From Haladaptatus caseinilyticus (GTDB lineage: Archaea; Halobacteriota; Halobacteria; Halobacteriales; Haladaptataceae): a stretch of 64,000 nt of DNA. The DNA is taken from NCBI RefSeq assembly GCF_026248685.1, contig NZ_CP111042.1:124001-188000 (forward strand), read 5' to 3'. This document shows positions 23,548 through 31,950 of the stretch, piece by piece. Position 1 is the stretch's first letter; each line of letters starts with the position of its first letter. A model generated the notes under the pieces. The model searched no databases. It had not been told where the DNA came from and saw only the letters and a program-made list of their open reading frames with translations. The translations under genes were made by a program, and so were the position numbers.

Positions 23548-23693
23548 CAACGAAAACGTCTAGTGAACTTGAAGCTGACGACACGGCACAGAAAACAGAC
23601 GACAAAACGCCCGAGAACTGTGGCTGTGACGGTCTTGATAACTTCCCGTGCTGGGAATGCGTCCGAACCGGTCGCAAGGAACTGCCGAACTAA
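23544..23693 (+). CDS. 49-residue zinc-finger miniprotein (CxC...CxxC)
   Basis: It starts MSTKTSSELEADDTAQKTDD and ends with a compact zinc site: CGCDGLDNFPCWEC (Cys-x-Cys, then seven residues, then Cys-x2-Cys) followed by VRTGRKELPN. The N-terminal 28 residues are acidic and probably unstructured. The tail is the same as that at the C-terminus of haloarchaeal SWIM zinc-finger proteins as I know them. Here it stands alone with its own start. A decayed copy is at 16438-16527. It may be a functional microprotein or a surviving C-terminal exon-like fragment. Confidence 0.65.
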   Translation: MSTKTSSELEADDTAQKTDDKTPENCGCDGLDNFPCWECVRTGRKELPN

Positions 23694-23787
23694 CCACTGC
23701 TTCAGCCCTTTTATCTAGTAGAGATTCCTATACAGGCGAGAATCATCTTATCTATAGCGATAACGTACCCCTCCTCGGGCAAAAACA

Positions 23788-24225
23788 ATGAACGAGCAGG
23801 ATCAGATGGAAGCAGAAAACAAAGAGATTGTACGTAGCCTCATGGAGGAAGTTTTCAACGAGAAAAACATTGAGGCCGCTGACGAATTCTTGGTTGAGGA
23901 CTACTCGGAGTATGCAACTGGGAATGGGGAATCATTCCAAAGCCGTGAGGAGTTTAAAGCAGGGAATGCAGACTTTTTCGCTGCATTTCCCGACCTCACT
24001 GTCACGGAAGATGGATGCATTGCTGAAGGGAATACCGTTGTATATCGGCATACTTTGACCGGGACGCACAAGGGAGAAATAATGGGAGTCGAACCGACGG
24101 GCAACGAGATTACCCTAGAGAATGCTGGTGTCTTTCGTATTGAAAACGGAAGAATCGTTGACCTCTATCTCTATGCGGACAATATCAGTCTGATGCGCCA
24201 ACTGGGAATCGTAACTGAAAATTGA
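23788..24225 (+). CDS. SnoaL-like ester cyclase/polyketide cyclase family protein
   Basis: A 145-residue protein of the NTF2-like fold, close to the usual length. Segments typical of the SnoaL-like ester cyclase group are ENKEIVRSLMEEVFNEKNIE, DFFAAFPDLTVTEDGCIAEG, NTVVYRHTLTGTHKGEIMGV and a final LYLYADNISLMRQLGI. The real substrate of haloarchaeal members is unknown; many may be binding or stress proteins. It is a single gene with no operon partner. Confidence 0.85.
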   Translation: MNEQDQMEAENKEIVRSLMEEVFNEKNIEAADEFLVEDYSEYATGNGESFQSREEFKAGNADFFAAFPDLTVTEDGCIAEGNTVVYRHTLTGTHKGEIMGVEPTGNEITLENAGVFRIENGRIVDLYLYADNISLMRQLGIVTEN

Positions 24226-24259
24226 GGGATGGTAATTAAAAAACTAATCTTTCATATCA

Positions 24260-24619
24260 TTATGACGAGCTTGTCGACACATCGTCAAGAACGATACCAA
24301 CATTATCCATCCTAATGGATGTTTGGCCAACTGTTTGCGTGTGGCCGTCGATGGTGAGCGTTACTCCGTCGATGTGGATTGTCGACGAATCGATTGTAAA
24401 CGCTCGATGGTCAATCGAAGTGGTCGGAAACCCCGGCCCCGACAGGTGTGTGTCTTGGATCTGAACCGTTCCATCACTAATTTGAACCTGGTGCTCCCTT
24501 CCCGCGTGATCATTCACGTTAGTTGCTGGATCGCCCCCGGAGGCTGTGGCACCCATCGCTACGGATGTGAGGAGCACCGCGCCCACCAATAAGCAACCCA
24601 GCCGTTGTATTCGTCCCAT
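24260..24619 (-). CDS. Small secreted protein of unknown function
   Basis: A 119-residue protein with a Sec-type signal peptide (RLGCLLVGAVLLTSVAMGAT, cleavage likely after ATASG). The mature part is rich in Thr, Ile, Asp and His with a repeating beta pattern of about 9-11 residues: VQISDGTVQIQDTHL, FTIDSSTIHIDGVTLTIDG, TSIRMDNVGIVLDD. This suggests a small beta-solenoid or sandwich. No family is recognised. The upstream 380 bases to the SWIM fragment hold no gene. Confidence 0.6.
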   Translation of the reverse strand: MGRIQRLGCLLVGAVLLTSVAMGATASGGDPATNVNDHAGREHQVQISDGTVQIQDTHLSGPGFPTTSIDHRAFTIDSSTIHIDGVTLTIDGHTQTVGQTSIRMDNVGIVLDDVSTSSS

Positions 24620-25003
24620 TGCACATTGAGGGTGACCACCACTCTTGATAACTTCCGTCGACTGTTTCGATTTTCAACTGAACTGTTATTTTCGAAGGTT
24701 TGATCAAGTGGGATAAACGGTGCGATCCTAACTCATACAAATCGGACCTCTCATTGGCTCTATAGCGAATTTTTGTAGAATCCTGAAGAGAGCCATCGTT
24801 TAGATCGTTTGTATCTTTTCCATCCTATCTAATATTTGTTCAGATGGGAATGAGATAATTCTCTACAACTACGATGAAATGGCTTCGTATAATCCGATAA
24901 GGAGACACTTCTGAGTGTAATTTGGGATGCTCTGATTGGTCGATGACTCATCGCACTGGGTAAGCCATTATCCGGCACCAATCTCCCTCTTTACACTCAA
25001 AAA
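24620..25003. other. Intergenic, no gene seen
   Basis: AT-rich sequence with scattered stop codons in all frames. It would contain the promoter of the secreted protein and the lost 5' part of the SWIM gene. A TGA at 24944-24946 closes the SWIM frame upstream. Confidence 0.4.
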
Positions 25004-25282
25004 AGCAAGGAGCGCAAACTCGCCTCAGACCGTGACACTGTCAAGACGGCACAGAAACGCGCACAGGCCGAACAATTCTCCTTCGACGTGGGTGCCTCCA
25101 GACTCGTCGAAGTGATCAACGAGAGCCACGAGAACCCGGAAGAGCACCAATACACCGTGTCCATCGACAACGTGACTCACGAACTGATGGCCTGCACCTG
25201 TCCGCACCACGTCCACCGGAACGCCTACTGCAAACACATGGCCGCCGTCGAAACCGCAACCGAAGAGGGAACCTACCCGTGA
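25004..25282 (+). pseudogene. SWIM zinc-finger protein lacking start and tail
   Basis: The frame reads SKERKLASDRDTVKTAQKRA, FDVGASRLVEVINESHENP, and the SWIM core CTCPHHVHRNAYCKHMAAVE (C-x-C-x(n)-C-x-H), ending EEGTYP. No ATG, GTG or TTG is in frame before 25088 (GTG), which lies inside the conserved part, so the true start is lost. The CxC...CxxC tail that closes these proteins elsewhere is also absent. SWIM domains bind DNA or protein. A 65-residue product from the GTG is possible. It abuts the convergent nuclease gene with a 2-base gap. Confidence 0.65.
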
Positions 25283-25284
25283 AG

Positions 25285-26727
25285 CTATTCGAGTGACTCA
25301 CATGCGATGCCGTCATTATCGGCATCGAGCCGATGTGGGTCACTCGGATCCTGGTCGAGCACGGCCTGGGCTTGTTCGTGCGTGTCGAAGTGACTGCAAT
25401 CGTAATCGCCATCTGATGGGAGTGGTGGGATATCGACTTCGTCGCCTCCACCAGACGATTCCTCCGTTTTTTCAGGTGTTGTCGTCGGTACCGGGCTTGG
25501 TTCTTCGAAGTCCCACAGCCCAACATCATTCTGCTGGGCGTTTGCTTCAACTGTCGCGAACTTGCTCTGTTTCGAGAATGAACTGTCGTACAGCCGAGCA
25601 TAGCCGTCGGTCAGTAGTCGCTGGTTGAAGTTCTCACCGTCAACATAGATATAGACCAAGAGTCTTCCATAGCTCCCTCGTCGGTCGGCTTCCGGATCGG
25701 TCTCTATCCGGATTGTCTTCCCGTCCAATTCGTCAGTCGCAAACCGACTTGCCTGTTCGCCCCATTCGTAGAGATGGTCGCGTCCAGCCGTCGAATCTGG
25801 GATCCCCTCAAACTCATCGGGATTGACTCGACTTAACGTCGTTTCTGGTGTATCAACTCCTAAAAGGCGGAGTGTGTCGGTTTCACCGTTCGGGAACTCG
25901 ACTTCCATCGTGTCCCCATCGATGACTCGGGTGACAGTGACTGTCCATTCTGTTCCGCTCCCTGGCCCACGTGCTGCTTGAGTCGTCGGCGTAGGGATTG
26001 GCGTTAGTGTCTGAGTGGTTATTGTTGGGATGTTCGTTGTCTTTCTCGTTGTGGATGGTGTTGTGGTTGCAATTGTGGTCGGCTGTTCTGTTGTAGCCTG
26101 TACTGTGGTCGCTGACTGAGTCGCCGTAGTTTGGACTGTAGTAGTGGTCGTTTGAGTCGTTGTCACTGATGCCGTTGCCCGTGTAGTACTTGTAGGTGTT
26201 TGGGTCGTCGATGCTTGCGTAGTAATCTTTGGCGCTTCATATGGAACTGATACAGACCAAGTCTGTATTTTGTCGTCAAAGAGCGTATCGCGGTCAGTGA
26301 GCGTTACAGATACGTTGAGTTTGCCTGATTTAAACGACCCCAGTACAGTCGAATTTAGCGGAATTACTGTCGTTGTCGATGGACCCCGTTTGACATCGTC
26401 AGTCTGGAGTACTTCCTCACCGCTGATCTGAACAACGTAGTATGGCTCACCGTGGTCACCGGTATCAGCACCCTCGAGAGTGGTGTTTGATTGGATTTGT
26501 AGATCAAATGCTGTATAACGTCCATCGCCATCGGAATCTTTCTTGTTGATAACCGTAACCTTCCCGATGGAGGGTGTCTCTGTTGTTTCTGATGATTTCG
26601 AGTTAGCTATTTCTTCCGAAGATGAGGTCGTTGTTGTCGTCGTCTTTGATTCAGTATTAGCACTGCATCCTGCGATAACGAGCATTAGCGCAAGTGCTAC
26701 AGAAATGAGCACTTTCGAATTGTTCAC
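25285..26727 (-). CDS. Secreted lipoprotein with thermonuclease (SNase) and Excalibur domains
   Basis: A 480-residue protein. It has a signal peptide with lipobox ([10 protein letters not shown], Cys at about 21). An N-terminal domain (about 50-165) is of unknown type, with calcium-site-like [11 protein letters not shown] Thr-rich linker (about 170-255) probably carries O-glycans. The staphylococcal-nuclease fold follows (about 262-415: [39 protein letters not shown]), and an Excalibur calcium-binding motif closes the protein ([13 protein letters not shown]). The SNase catalytic Arg/Glu positions appear kept. It is likely an anchored extracellular nuclease for DNA scavenging. Domain order SNase-Excalibur is known in bacteria. 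Confidence 0.87.
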   Translation of the reverse strand: MNNSKVLISVALALMLVIAGCSANTESKTTTTTTSSSEEIANSKSSETTETPSIGKVTVINKKDSDGDGRYTAFDLQIQSNTTLEGADTGDHGEPYYVVQISGEEVLQTDDVKRGPSTTTVIPLNSTVLGSFKSGKLNVSVTLTDRDTLFDDKIQTWSVSVPYEAPKITTQASTTQTPTSTTRATASVTTTQTTTTTVQTTATQSATTVQATTEQPTTIATTTPSTTRKTTNIPTITTQTLTPIPTPTTQAARGPGSGTEWTVTVTRVIDGDTMEVEFPNGETDTLRLLGVDTPETTLSRVNPDEFEGIPDSTAGRDHLYEWGEQASRFATDELDGKTIRIETDPEADRRGSYGRLLVYIYVDGENFNQRLLTDGYARLYDSSFSKQSKFATVEANAQQNDVGLWDFEEPSPVPTTTPEKTEESSGGGDEVDIPPLPSDGDYDCSHFDTHEQAQAVLDQDPSDPHRLDADNDGIACESLE

Positions 26728-27107
26728 AGAGACTATACTAACTCTAGAGAGATAAATCTATATCTATTCTATGAGTCATCCAACCCATCATTTTCAAATT
26801 TTCATATAAAAAGATAGTAACGATAAACGATCCTACTATATGAGAAGTTTTAATTCGGCGCATTCTAACCCACTGTGACCATTCCAAGTCCAGTCAGTTA
26901 GAGTAAGGTAAACAGGAGTCGTCATCTACTATTCACTCATATTTGATTACTTTTGATGAAAGTCCGGAGAAGGTGGTCGATTACAAATTAGTGATAGAAA
27001 TATTCTGAAAATAAATCTTGGACAGAAAGTGGACTTTCCTATCCATAGAATAATTGACGTAAGAGAGATTTTCTGCTAAACCACTGCGGAGCTAGTATGG
27101 GATGTTC
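26728..27107. other. Intergenic, no gene seen
   Basis: Strongly AT-rich sequence of 380 bases between two minus-strand genes. It carries the promoter of the nuclease lipoprotein and the 3' flank of the M20 peptidase gene. No motif stands out. Confidence 0.45.
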
Positions 27108-28397
27108 TTACTCATCGACACCACAGTAGTCAACAGCAATCCCAGCGATCGTTTTCGCTGTCTCGAGTAATGCAGGGACCGTGGTGTGTTCATCAGCACC
27201 GTGAAGATTCCAGCCTTCCGGACCGACTGAAACTGCATCAGTATCGTAGTAGAGTGCGTAAAACCGCTCATCGAGTGCGGCATTGCCACCTACAAATGAC
27301 CCAGATTCTCCCGTAACTCGCTCAGCATTTTGCTTTGATATTTGTGCAATCTCTGCCTCGGGACTGATCTCATGTGGAACTGCCTGCCACCCAAACCATT
27401 CAACCGATGGTTGGTGGTCCTTGAGCCAAGGGTCATCATTTGCTGCCTCTCGGATCGTACTCTCGATCTGCTCTCGAACCTCTTCTCGACTTTCACCAGG
27501 TGGCCATCCGACACGGCCTTGCAGAGTCGCCTTACTAGGGAGTGTCGAAGGCCAATCACCGGCTTCGATCATCCCGATATTGATATTCGTCACGTTCCCT
27601 TCGAGGTCTGGATCACTTCGATAGGCAGGTTCGTAGTCAATTTCGGCTTTTCGTCGTTGATCGAGCTCTTCAATCGCTTGGTAGATCTTCGTTGCATTTC
27701 CAATGGCATTGACTCCTTCGTGGCCCCAGGCAGCATGAACACTTTTTCCAGGCACCTCTACTCGGAAATACATGACTCCCGCACTTGCAATACCAATATT
27801 TGGAATATCGAACGGCTCAGCGATTACAGCTGCATCAGGAACATAGCCCCGTTCAAGGGTAGATAAGGCACCGCCGATACCGCCATCCTCTTCCTCAACA
27901 ACACTTTGGAAGATGAGGTCTCCACCGAGCTCAACCCCTGTCTCTTCAATTGCTTCGAGCACAAGTAATATTGCTCCTAACCCACCCTTCATATCGGCCA
28001 CACCACGCCCATAGATGTTGTCTCCTTCCTGGGTCACCGTCCACGGTTCCCGTTCCCACTCGCTCTTAGTCACATCGACGACATCGATATGACCACCGAG
28101 AGTAAGTGTTGGGCCATCTCCCCCTTCGATCCGTACTGCAACGTTCGGTCGACCTTCGTACCCAACAGCATCGTATGAAGAGGTTTGAAAATACCCCTCG
28201 TGATCTGTAAGTTCGTCTGCAGATGGTTCCCAGACATCTGGTTCATACCCAAGTGACTCAAGGTGGTCAATAACGACCGCTTGTCCGGGCTTTTCGTCGC
28301 CAGTTACCGTCTGGGCTTCGACGAGGTCGGTTACCAATTCTATGAGATTTGTCTCTTTCGCGTCTATCGCTTCTTCGAGTGTTGCTTTAGTGGACAT
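27108..28397 (-). CDS. M20-family metallopeptidase (ArgE/DapE/acylase type)
   Basis: A 429-residue dizinc amidohydrolase. Metal and catalytic motifs are visible: LTLGGHIDVVD (His ligand and Asp), GRGVADMKGGLGA (bridging Asp), EEEDGGIGG (general-base Glu and Glu ligand), a later AEPFD, and a C-terminal His in WNLHGADEHTTV. The dimerisation lid contains GKSVHAAWGHEG. Substrates of the family are N-acyl amino acids, small peptides or succinyl-diaminopimelate. It ends the minus-strand Liv/amidase unit, so the substrate is probably what that importer brings in. Confidence 0.9.
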   Translation of the reverse strand: MSTKATLEEAIDAKETNLIELVTDLVEAQTVTGDEKPGQAVVIDHLESLGYEPDVWEPSADELTDHEGYFQTSSYDAVGYEGRPNVAVRIEGGDGPTLTLGGHIDVVDVTKSEWEREPWTVTQEGDNIYGRGVADMKGGLGAILLVLEAIEETGVELGGDLIFQSVVEEEDGGIGGALSTLERGYVPDAAVIAEPFDIPNIGIASAGVMYFRVEVPGKSVHAAWGHEGVNAIGNATKIYQAIEELDQRRKAEIDYEPAYRSDPDLEGNVTNINIGMIEAGDWPSTLPSKATLQGRVGWPPGESREEVREQIESTIREAANDDPWLKDHQPSVEWFGWQAVPHEISPEAEIAQISKQNAERVTGESGSFVGGNAALDERFYALYYDTDAVSVGPEGWNLHGADEHTTVPALLETAKTIAGIAVDYCGVDE

Positions 28398-28544
28398 TGT
28401 ATGTATTGTGAGTGTCTATGGTTGTTCTCGACTGCTAGTTAAGCTACGCAATTCGGTGCCTATCATACCCAATTACGAAGCCAATTGGTGGTGGCCAGCT
28501 CTCCCCTCGGATCTGAGAGTAGCCTCCGAATTGAAGTACCACTC

Positions 28545-29537
28545 TCATCGGTCGAATAGCTCCTGGACTCGAGATCGAATGCCGAAATCACTCCCAGCAA
28601 GCCCATTCGGGAAGAACAACGTCACGATGACTAACAAGGCACCCCAAATGATCAAACGAACCTCACCGACATCACGGAGCATCTCTGAAAGGCCGAAGAC
28701 AGCAACCCCACCGAAGACGGCACCACCGATCATCCGTGGGCCGCCAATGATACCCATCGCCATTATCTCGATCATTTGAGACAACTGAAGCATCGGAGGC
28801 GAAATGATGAGGAGAGTGTATGCTTGCAGTGCGCCAGCAACACCAGCGATGGCCGAGCCAATAACGAATCCAGAGAGCTTGTAGCGAGGGACGTTATTTC
28901 CGAGCATTTCTGCAGCTTCTTCTGATTCACGAATCGCACGAGCTACCAAGCCAAATCGATTGACGAGAAACCCATACTGAACAATCATGAGTAACACGAC
29001 AACACTCACGACGAAGTAGTACATGAGCAGTTGGTCACCACCAAAGAGAGGTGAAAAATTCGTGTACCCAGTTGGACCACCGGTCACGTCCCGGAGAATG
29101 ATCGTCCCCCGGTAGATGATTTCGGCGTAAGCCAATGTCACCATACCGACATAAGCTCCTTTGAGGCGCAGTACGGGATATGCGATCGGAAGGCAGAACA
29201 GCATGGCGGCAACCCCGGCTATGAGAATGGACAGGAGTGGTGGCACACCGAATTCTCCCACAAATAGTACAGCCGCATAGGCCCCGACGCCATACAAGGC
29301 GACATGGGCAAATGTAAAAATCCCGAAGTATCCTGCAATGAAGATCCAACTCCCGACTAAGAGCACGATGATGAACAACTGCATAAGGATCTCAATCCCA
29401 TAGGACGTGAAAATCAGTGGAGCAATCGCGGCGATGAGTCCACCGAGAAGGAAAAGAATCCCATTCCGGGTTCCAGCGTCTTCTCTGAGCCGAGTAGTGG
29501 TTCGTCCGAATGCAGCACGGAGAGTCTGACCAATCAT
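28545..29537 (-). CDS. Branched-chain amino-acid-type ABC permease, LivM-like
   Basis: A 330-residue permease with about nine to ten helices and the LivM signatures GYFGIFTFAHVALYGVGAYA and AIRESEEAAEMLGNNVPRYK (cytoplasmic coupling loop). Its start overlaps the stop of the LivH-like gene by four bases. It partners the LivH-like subunit to form the pore. Despite the family name, members transport amino acids, urea, short amides and other polar solutes. Here amidase genes in the unit suggest an amide or acylated amino acid. Confidence 0.9.
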   Translation of the reverse strand: MIGQTLRAAFGRTTTRLREDAGTRNGILFLLGGLIAAIAPLIFTSYGIEILMQLFIIVLLVGSWIFIAGYFGIFTFAHVALYGVGAYAAVLFVGEFGVPPLLSILIAGVAAMLFCLPIAYPVLRLKGAYVGMVTLAYAEIIYRGTIILRDVTGGPTGYTNFSPLFGGDQLLMYYFVVSVVVLLMIVQYGFLVNRFGLVARAIRESEEAAEMLGNNVPRYKLSGFVIGSAIAGVAGALQAYTLLIISPPMLQLSQMIEIMAMGIIGGPRMIGGAVFGGVAVFGLSEMLRDVGEVRLIIWGALLVIVTLFFPNGLAGSDFGIRSRVQELFDR

Positions 29538-30409
29538 CCGCTAATCCACCCTCCGATACCGTCCGGTGTAGCAACCAAAATGACGATCATGATCACAAAC
29601 AGGATGATCATTGCCGTTTCGCTCGCAACCCAGATCATGCTGATGCTCCGAATCACGGCAAGCCCTATCGCCGCGATTAGCGTTCCCCGGACACTTCCAA
29701 GACCACCGACCATCACGACAATAAATGCTAGTAGAAATGGATACCACCCGACTGATGGATAGATCGCAAAGAGTGGCGCAAGAAGTACACCGGCTAACCC
29801 CGCAAGGGCAGCACTCACCCCAAAGGTAATTGCATAAATTCGCTTCGGACGGACACCCATGAGAAGTGCTGTTTCACTATCCTGTGAGACCGCTCGAATA
29901 GCGAGTCCTAGCTTCGTTCGAGTGATAACTAGAAACAGCAGGCTTAGCGCTACGACCGAGATCAAAAAGATCAACAGCCGTTGTGCATTCACGCTGATGC
30001 CTGCTACCTCCCATGCTGCATTCGTTATTTGGGGGAATGCACGTCGACTCGAGCCGATCTCGACGAGGATCGTGTTTTCGATGAAAATTGCAAACCCGAG
30101 CGTGATTACCATTGACGAGATATCAAATTCTTCTCGGTCTCGTAGCGGCTCGATCAGTGCATATTCGATAATCCATCCGACCACAAACACGACCACAATT
30201 GAACTGAGAATCGCGACCAAAATACTACCAGAGATCTTCAACGCGAAAAATCCGACGAATCCGCCGATCATAAACAACGCCCCATGGGAAAAGTTGAGAA
30301 CACGAGCGACACCCCAAATCAGGGTCAGTCCAACTGCAATCAATGCAAGCTGTCCCCCGAAAAACACACCATTGACAATTTGTTGAATAATGAGTTCGAG
30401 ACTAACCAT
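29534..30409 (-). CDS. Branched-chain amino-acid-type ABC permease, LivH-like
   Basis: A 291-residue permease starting MVSLELIIQQIVNGVFFGGQ. LivH motifs are LIWGVARVLNFSHGALFMIG and the coupling loop AIRAVSQDSETALLMGVRPK. It has about eight helices. It lies 81 bases after the LivF-like ATPase gene and overlaps the LivM-like gene by four bases, consistent with co-translation of the two pore subunits. Confidence 0.9.
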   Translation of the reverse strand: MVSLELIIQQIVNGVFFGGQLALIAVGLTLIWGVARVLNFSHGALFMIGGFVGFFALKISGSILVAILSSIVVVFVVGWIIEYALIEPLRDREEFDISSMVITLGFAIFIENTILVEIGSSRRAFPQITNAAWEVAGISVNAQRLLIFLISVVALSLLFLVITRTKLGLAIRAVSQDSETALLMGVRPKRIYAITFGVSAALAGLAGVLLAPLFAIYPSVGWYPFLLAFIVVMVGGLGSVRGTLIAAIGLAVIRSISMIWVASETAMIILFVIMIVILVATPDGIGGWISG

Positions 30410-30490
30410 ACTACTGCTCCCCCCTCGTGATCGCCGTACGATCAGTCTTCTTTCGGTTGTGGGGAATGATCCGAGTGTTTATTTCCCAAT

Positions 30491-31210
30491 TCATTCGTGC
30501 CGTTCTCCAATGTACATTTTCATGATATCGTCCTCATTCCGTAGTTCGTCTGTCCATCCTTCGAATACGACGCGCCCTTGGTCGAGGACGTAAACGTACT
30601 CGGCGATATCGAGGACCTTTCGGATGTTCTGCTCGATAATGATCATGTCCCGACCCTCGTCTTTGAGTCTAGCCACTTGTTCAAAGACGAGATCAACGAG
30701 ATCTGGGGCAAGTCCTGCACTTGGTTCATCGAGGAGCAAAATTTTCGGATCGGCCATCAGTGCACGGCCAAATGCAACCATCATTTGCTGGCCTCCGCTA
30801 AGTTCTCCAGCTCGTTGATTTCGTTTCTCCTCGAGAATTGGAAACATCTCAAACACTGTCTCATACTGATTTTCCAAAAATGCCGTATCATCGATTAAGA
30901 ATGCTCCAATTCGGAGATTCTCTTGGACAGACATTTCCGGAAAGACGTTCCCACCTTGGGGTAGCATGACTGCACCTTGTTCGATAATGTCTCGTGGATG
31001 GGCGTTTGTCACATCGTGATCCTGAATTCGGATCGACCCATCCCATACCTCGACGAGTCCGCAAATAGATTTGAGAAGTGTCGATTTTCCGGATCCGTTT
31101 GGTCCGATGATACAGTTAACACGATCGGGTTCGATATCGAGACTGATATCGTGTAGAACCTGATTTTCACCATATCCGGCGTCGACCGACTCTAAATTTA
31201 CTAGTGACAT
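30491..31210 (-). CDS. ABC ATPase, LivF-like
   Basis: About 239 residues. Walker A is GPNGSGKSTLLKSICGL, the signature LSGGQQMMVAFGRALM, and Walker B ILLLDEPSAGLAP, followed by the H-loop-equivalent IIIEQNIRKVL typical of LivF (Gln-Asn in place of His). A GTG at 31216 overlaps the LivG stop codon in GTGA and is an alternative start two codons upstream; the ATG at 31210 was chosen. It forms a heterodimer with the LivG-like ATPase. Confidence 0.9.
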   Translation of the reverse strand: MSLVNLESVDAGYGENQVLHDISLDIEPDRVNCIIGPNGSGKSTLLKSICGLVEVWDGSIRIQDHDVTNAHPRDIIEQGAVMLPQGGNVFPEMSVQENLRIGAFLIDDTAFLENQYETVFEMFPILEEKRNQRAGELSGGQQMMVAFGRALMADPKILLLDEPSAGLAPDLVDLVFEQVARLKDEGRDMIIIEQNIRKVLDIAEYVYVLDQGRVVFEGWTDELRNEDDIMKMYIGERHE

Positions 31211-31212
31211 TT

Positions 31213-31950
31213 TCACGTCCCTCCGAGATAGGCTTCACGAACTTGCTCATCAGCCTGGACCTCTTCAAAAGTGCCAGTCATTACTTGTCGTCCGGCGTTC
31301 ATCACAATAACTCGTTCACAAAGTGCACTGATGACGGACATATCGTGCTCGATCACGAGAATGGCAGTTCCTCGATTGTTGATTCGTTTGATATCATCGA
31401 TAATCTCATCCATGAGTGCGGGATTCACACCTGCAGCTGGTTCATCGAGTAGAATCAGCCCGGGATCAAGCATTAGTACACGAGCCAGTTCGAGGAGTTT
31501 TTTCTGTCCGCCACTGAGTTCATCAGCACGGTTTTCAGCGACATGATCCAAATGTAGCTCTTCCAGTAGTTCCCAAATTCGCTCATCCCGCTCTTCTGGC
31601 CCAACCGAGACGTTTGGGACCATCATGTTCTCTACGACAGTTAGCCGACCAAATGGCTTCGAGATCTGGAACGTGCGACCAACGCCACGTGTCGACACTT
31701 CGTACGGTTTCTTGTTCGTGATGTCCTCACCATCGAATATGATCTCACCATCACTTGGTGATAGAAACCCGGTGATGAGATTCAGTGTTGTCGTCTTTCC
31801 AGATCCGTTAGGACCGATCAATCCAACCAATTCTCCGTGGTCGATCGAGATATCGAGGCCATCGACTGCCAGCACACCCCCAAATGACTTCTTGAGGCCG
31901 TCCGTAGAGAGGATTTGATTTTTACTCGTCGGTGAGGTGTGTCCGGCCAT
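31213..31950 (-). CDS. ABC ATPase, LivG-like
   Basis: About 245 residues from the ATG at 31950 (MAGHTSPTSKNQILSTDGLK). Walker A is GPNGSGKTTTLNLITGF, the signature LSGGQKKLLELARVLM, Walker B LILLDEPAAGVNP, and the H-loop VIEHDMSVI. The ATG overlaps the amidase TAA by one base (TAATG), so translation is coupled to the amidase. That coupling is a good argument that the transporter and the amidase serve the same substrate. Confidence 0.91.
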   Translation of the reverse strand: MAGHTSPTSKNQILSTDGLKKSFGGVLAVDGLDISIDHGELVGLIGPNGSGKTTTLNLITGFLSPSDGEIIFDGEDITNKKPYEVSTRGVGRTFQISKPFGRLTVVENMMVPNVSVGPEERDERIWELLEELHLDHVAENRADELSGGQKKLLELARVLMLDPGLILLDEPAAGVNPALMDEIIDDIKRINNRGTAILVIEHDMSVISALCERVIVMNAGRQVMTGTFEEVQADEQVREAYLGGT

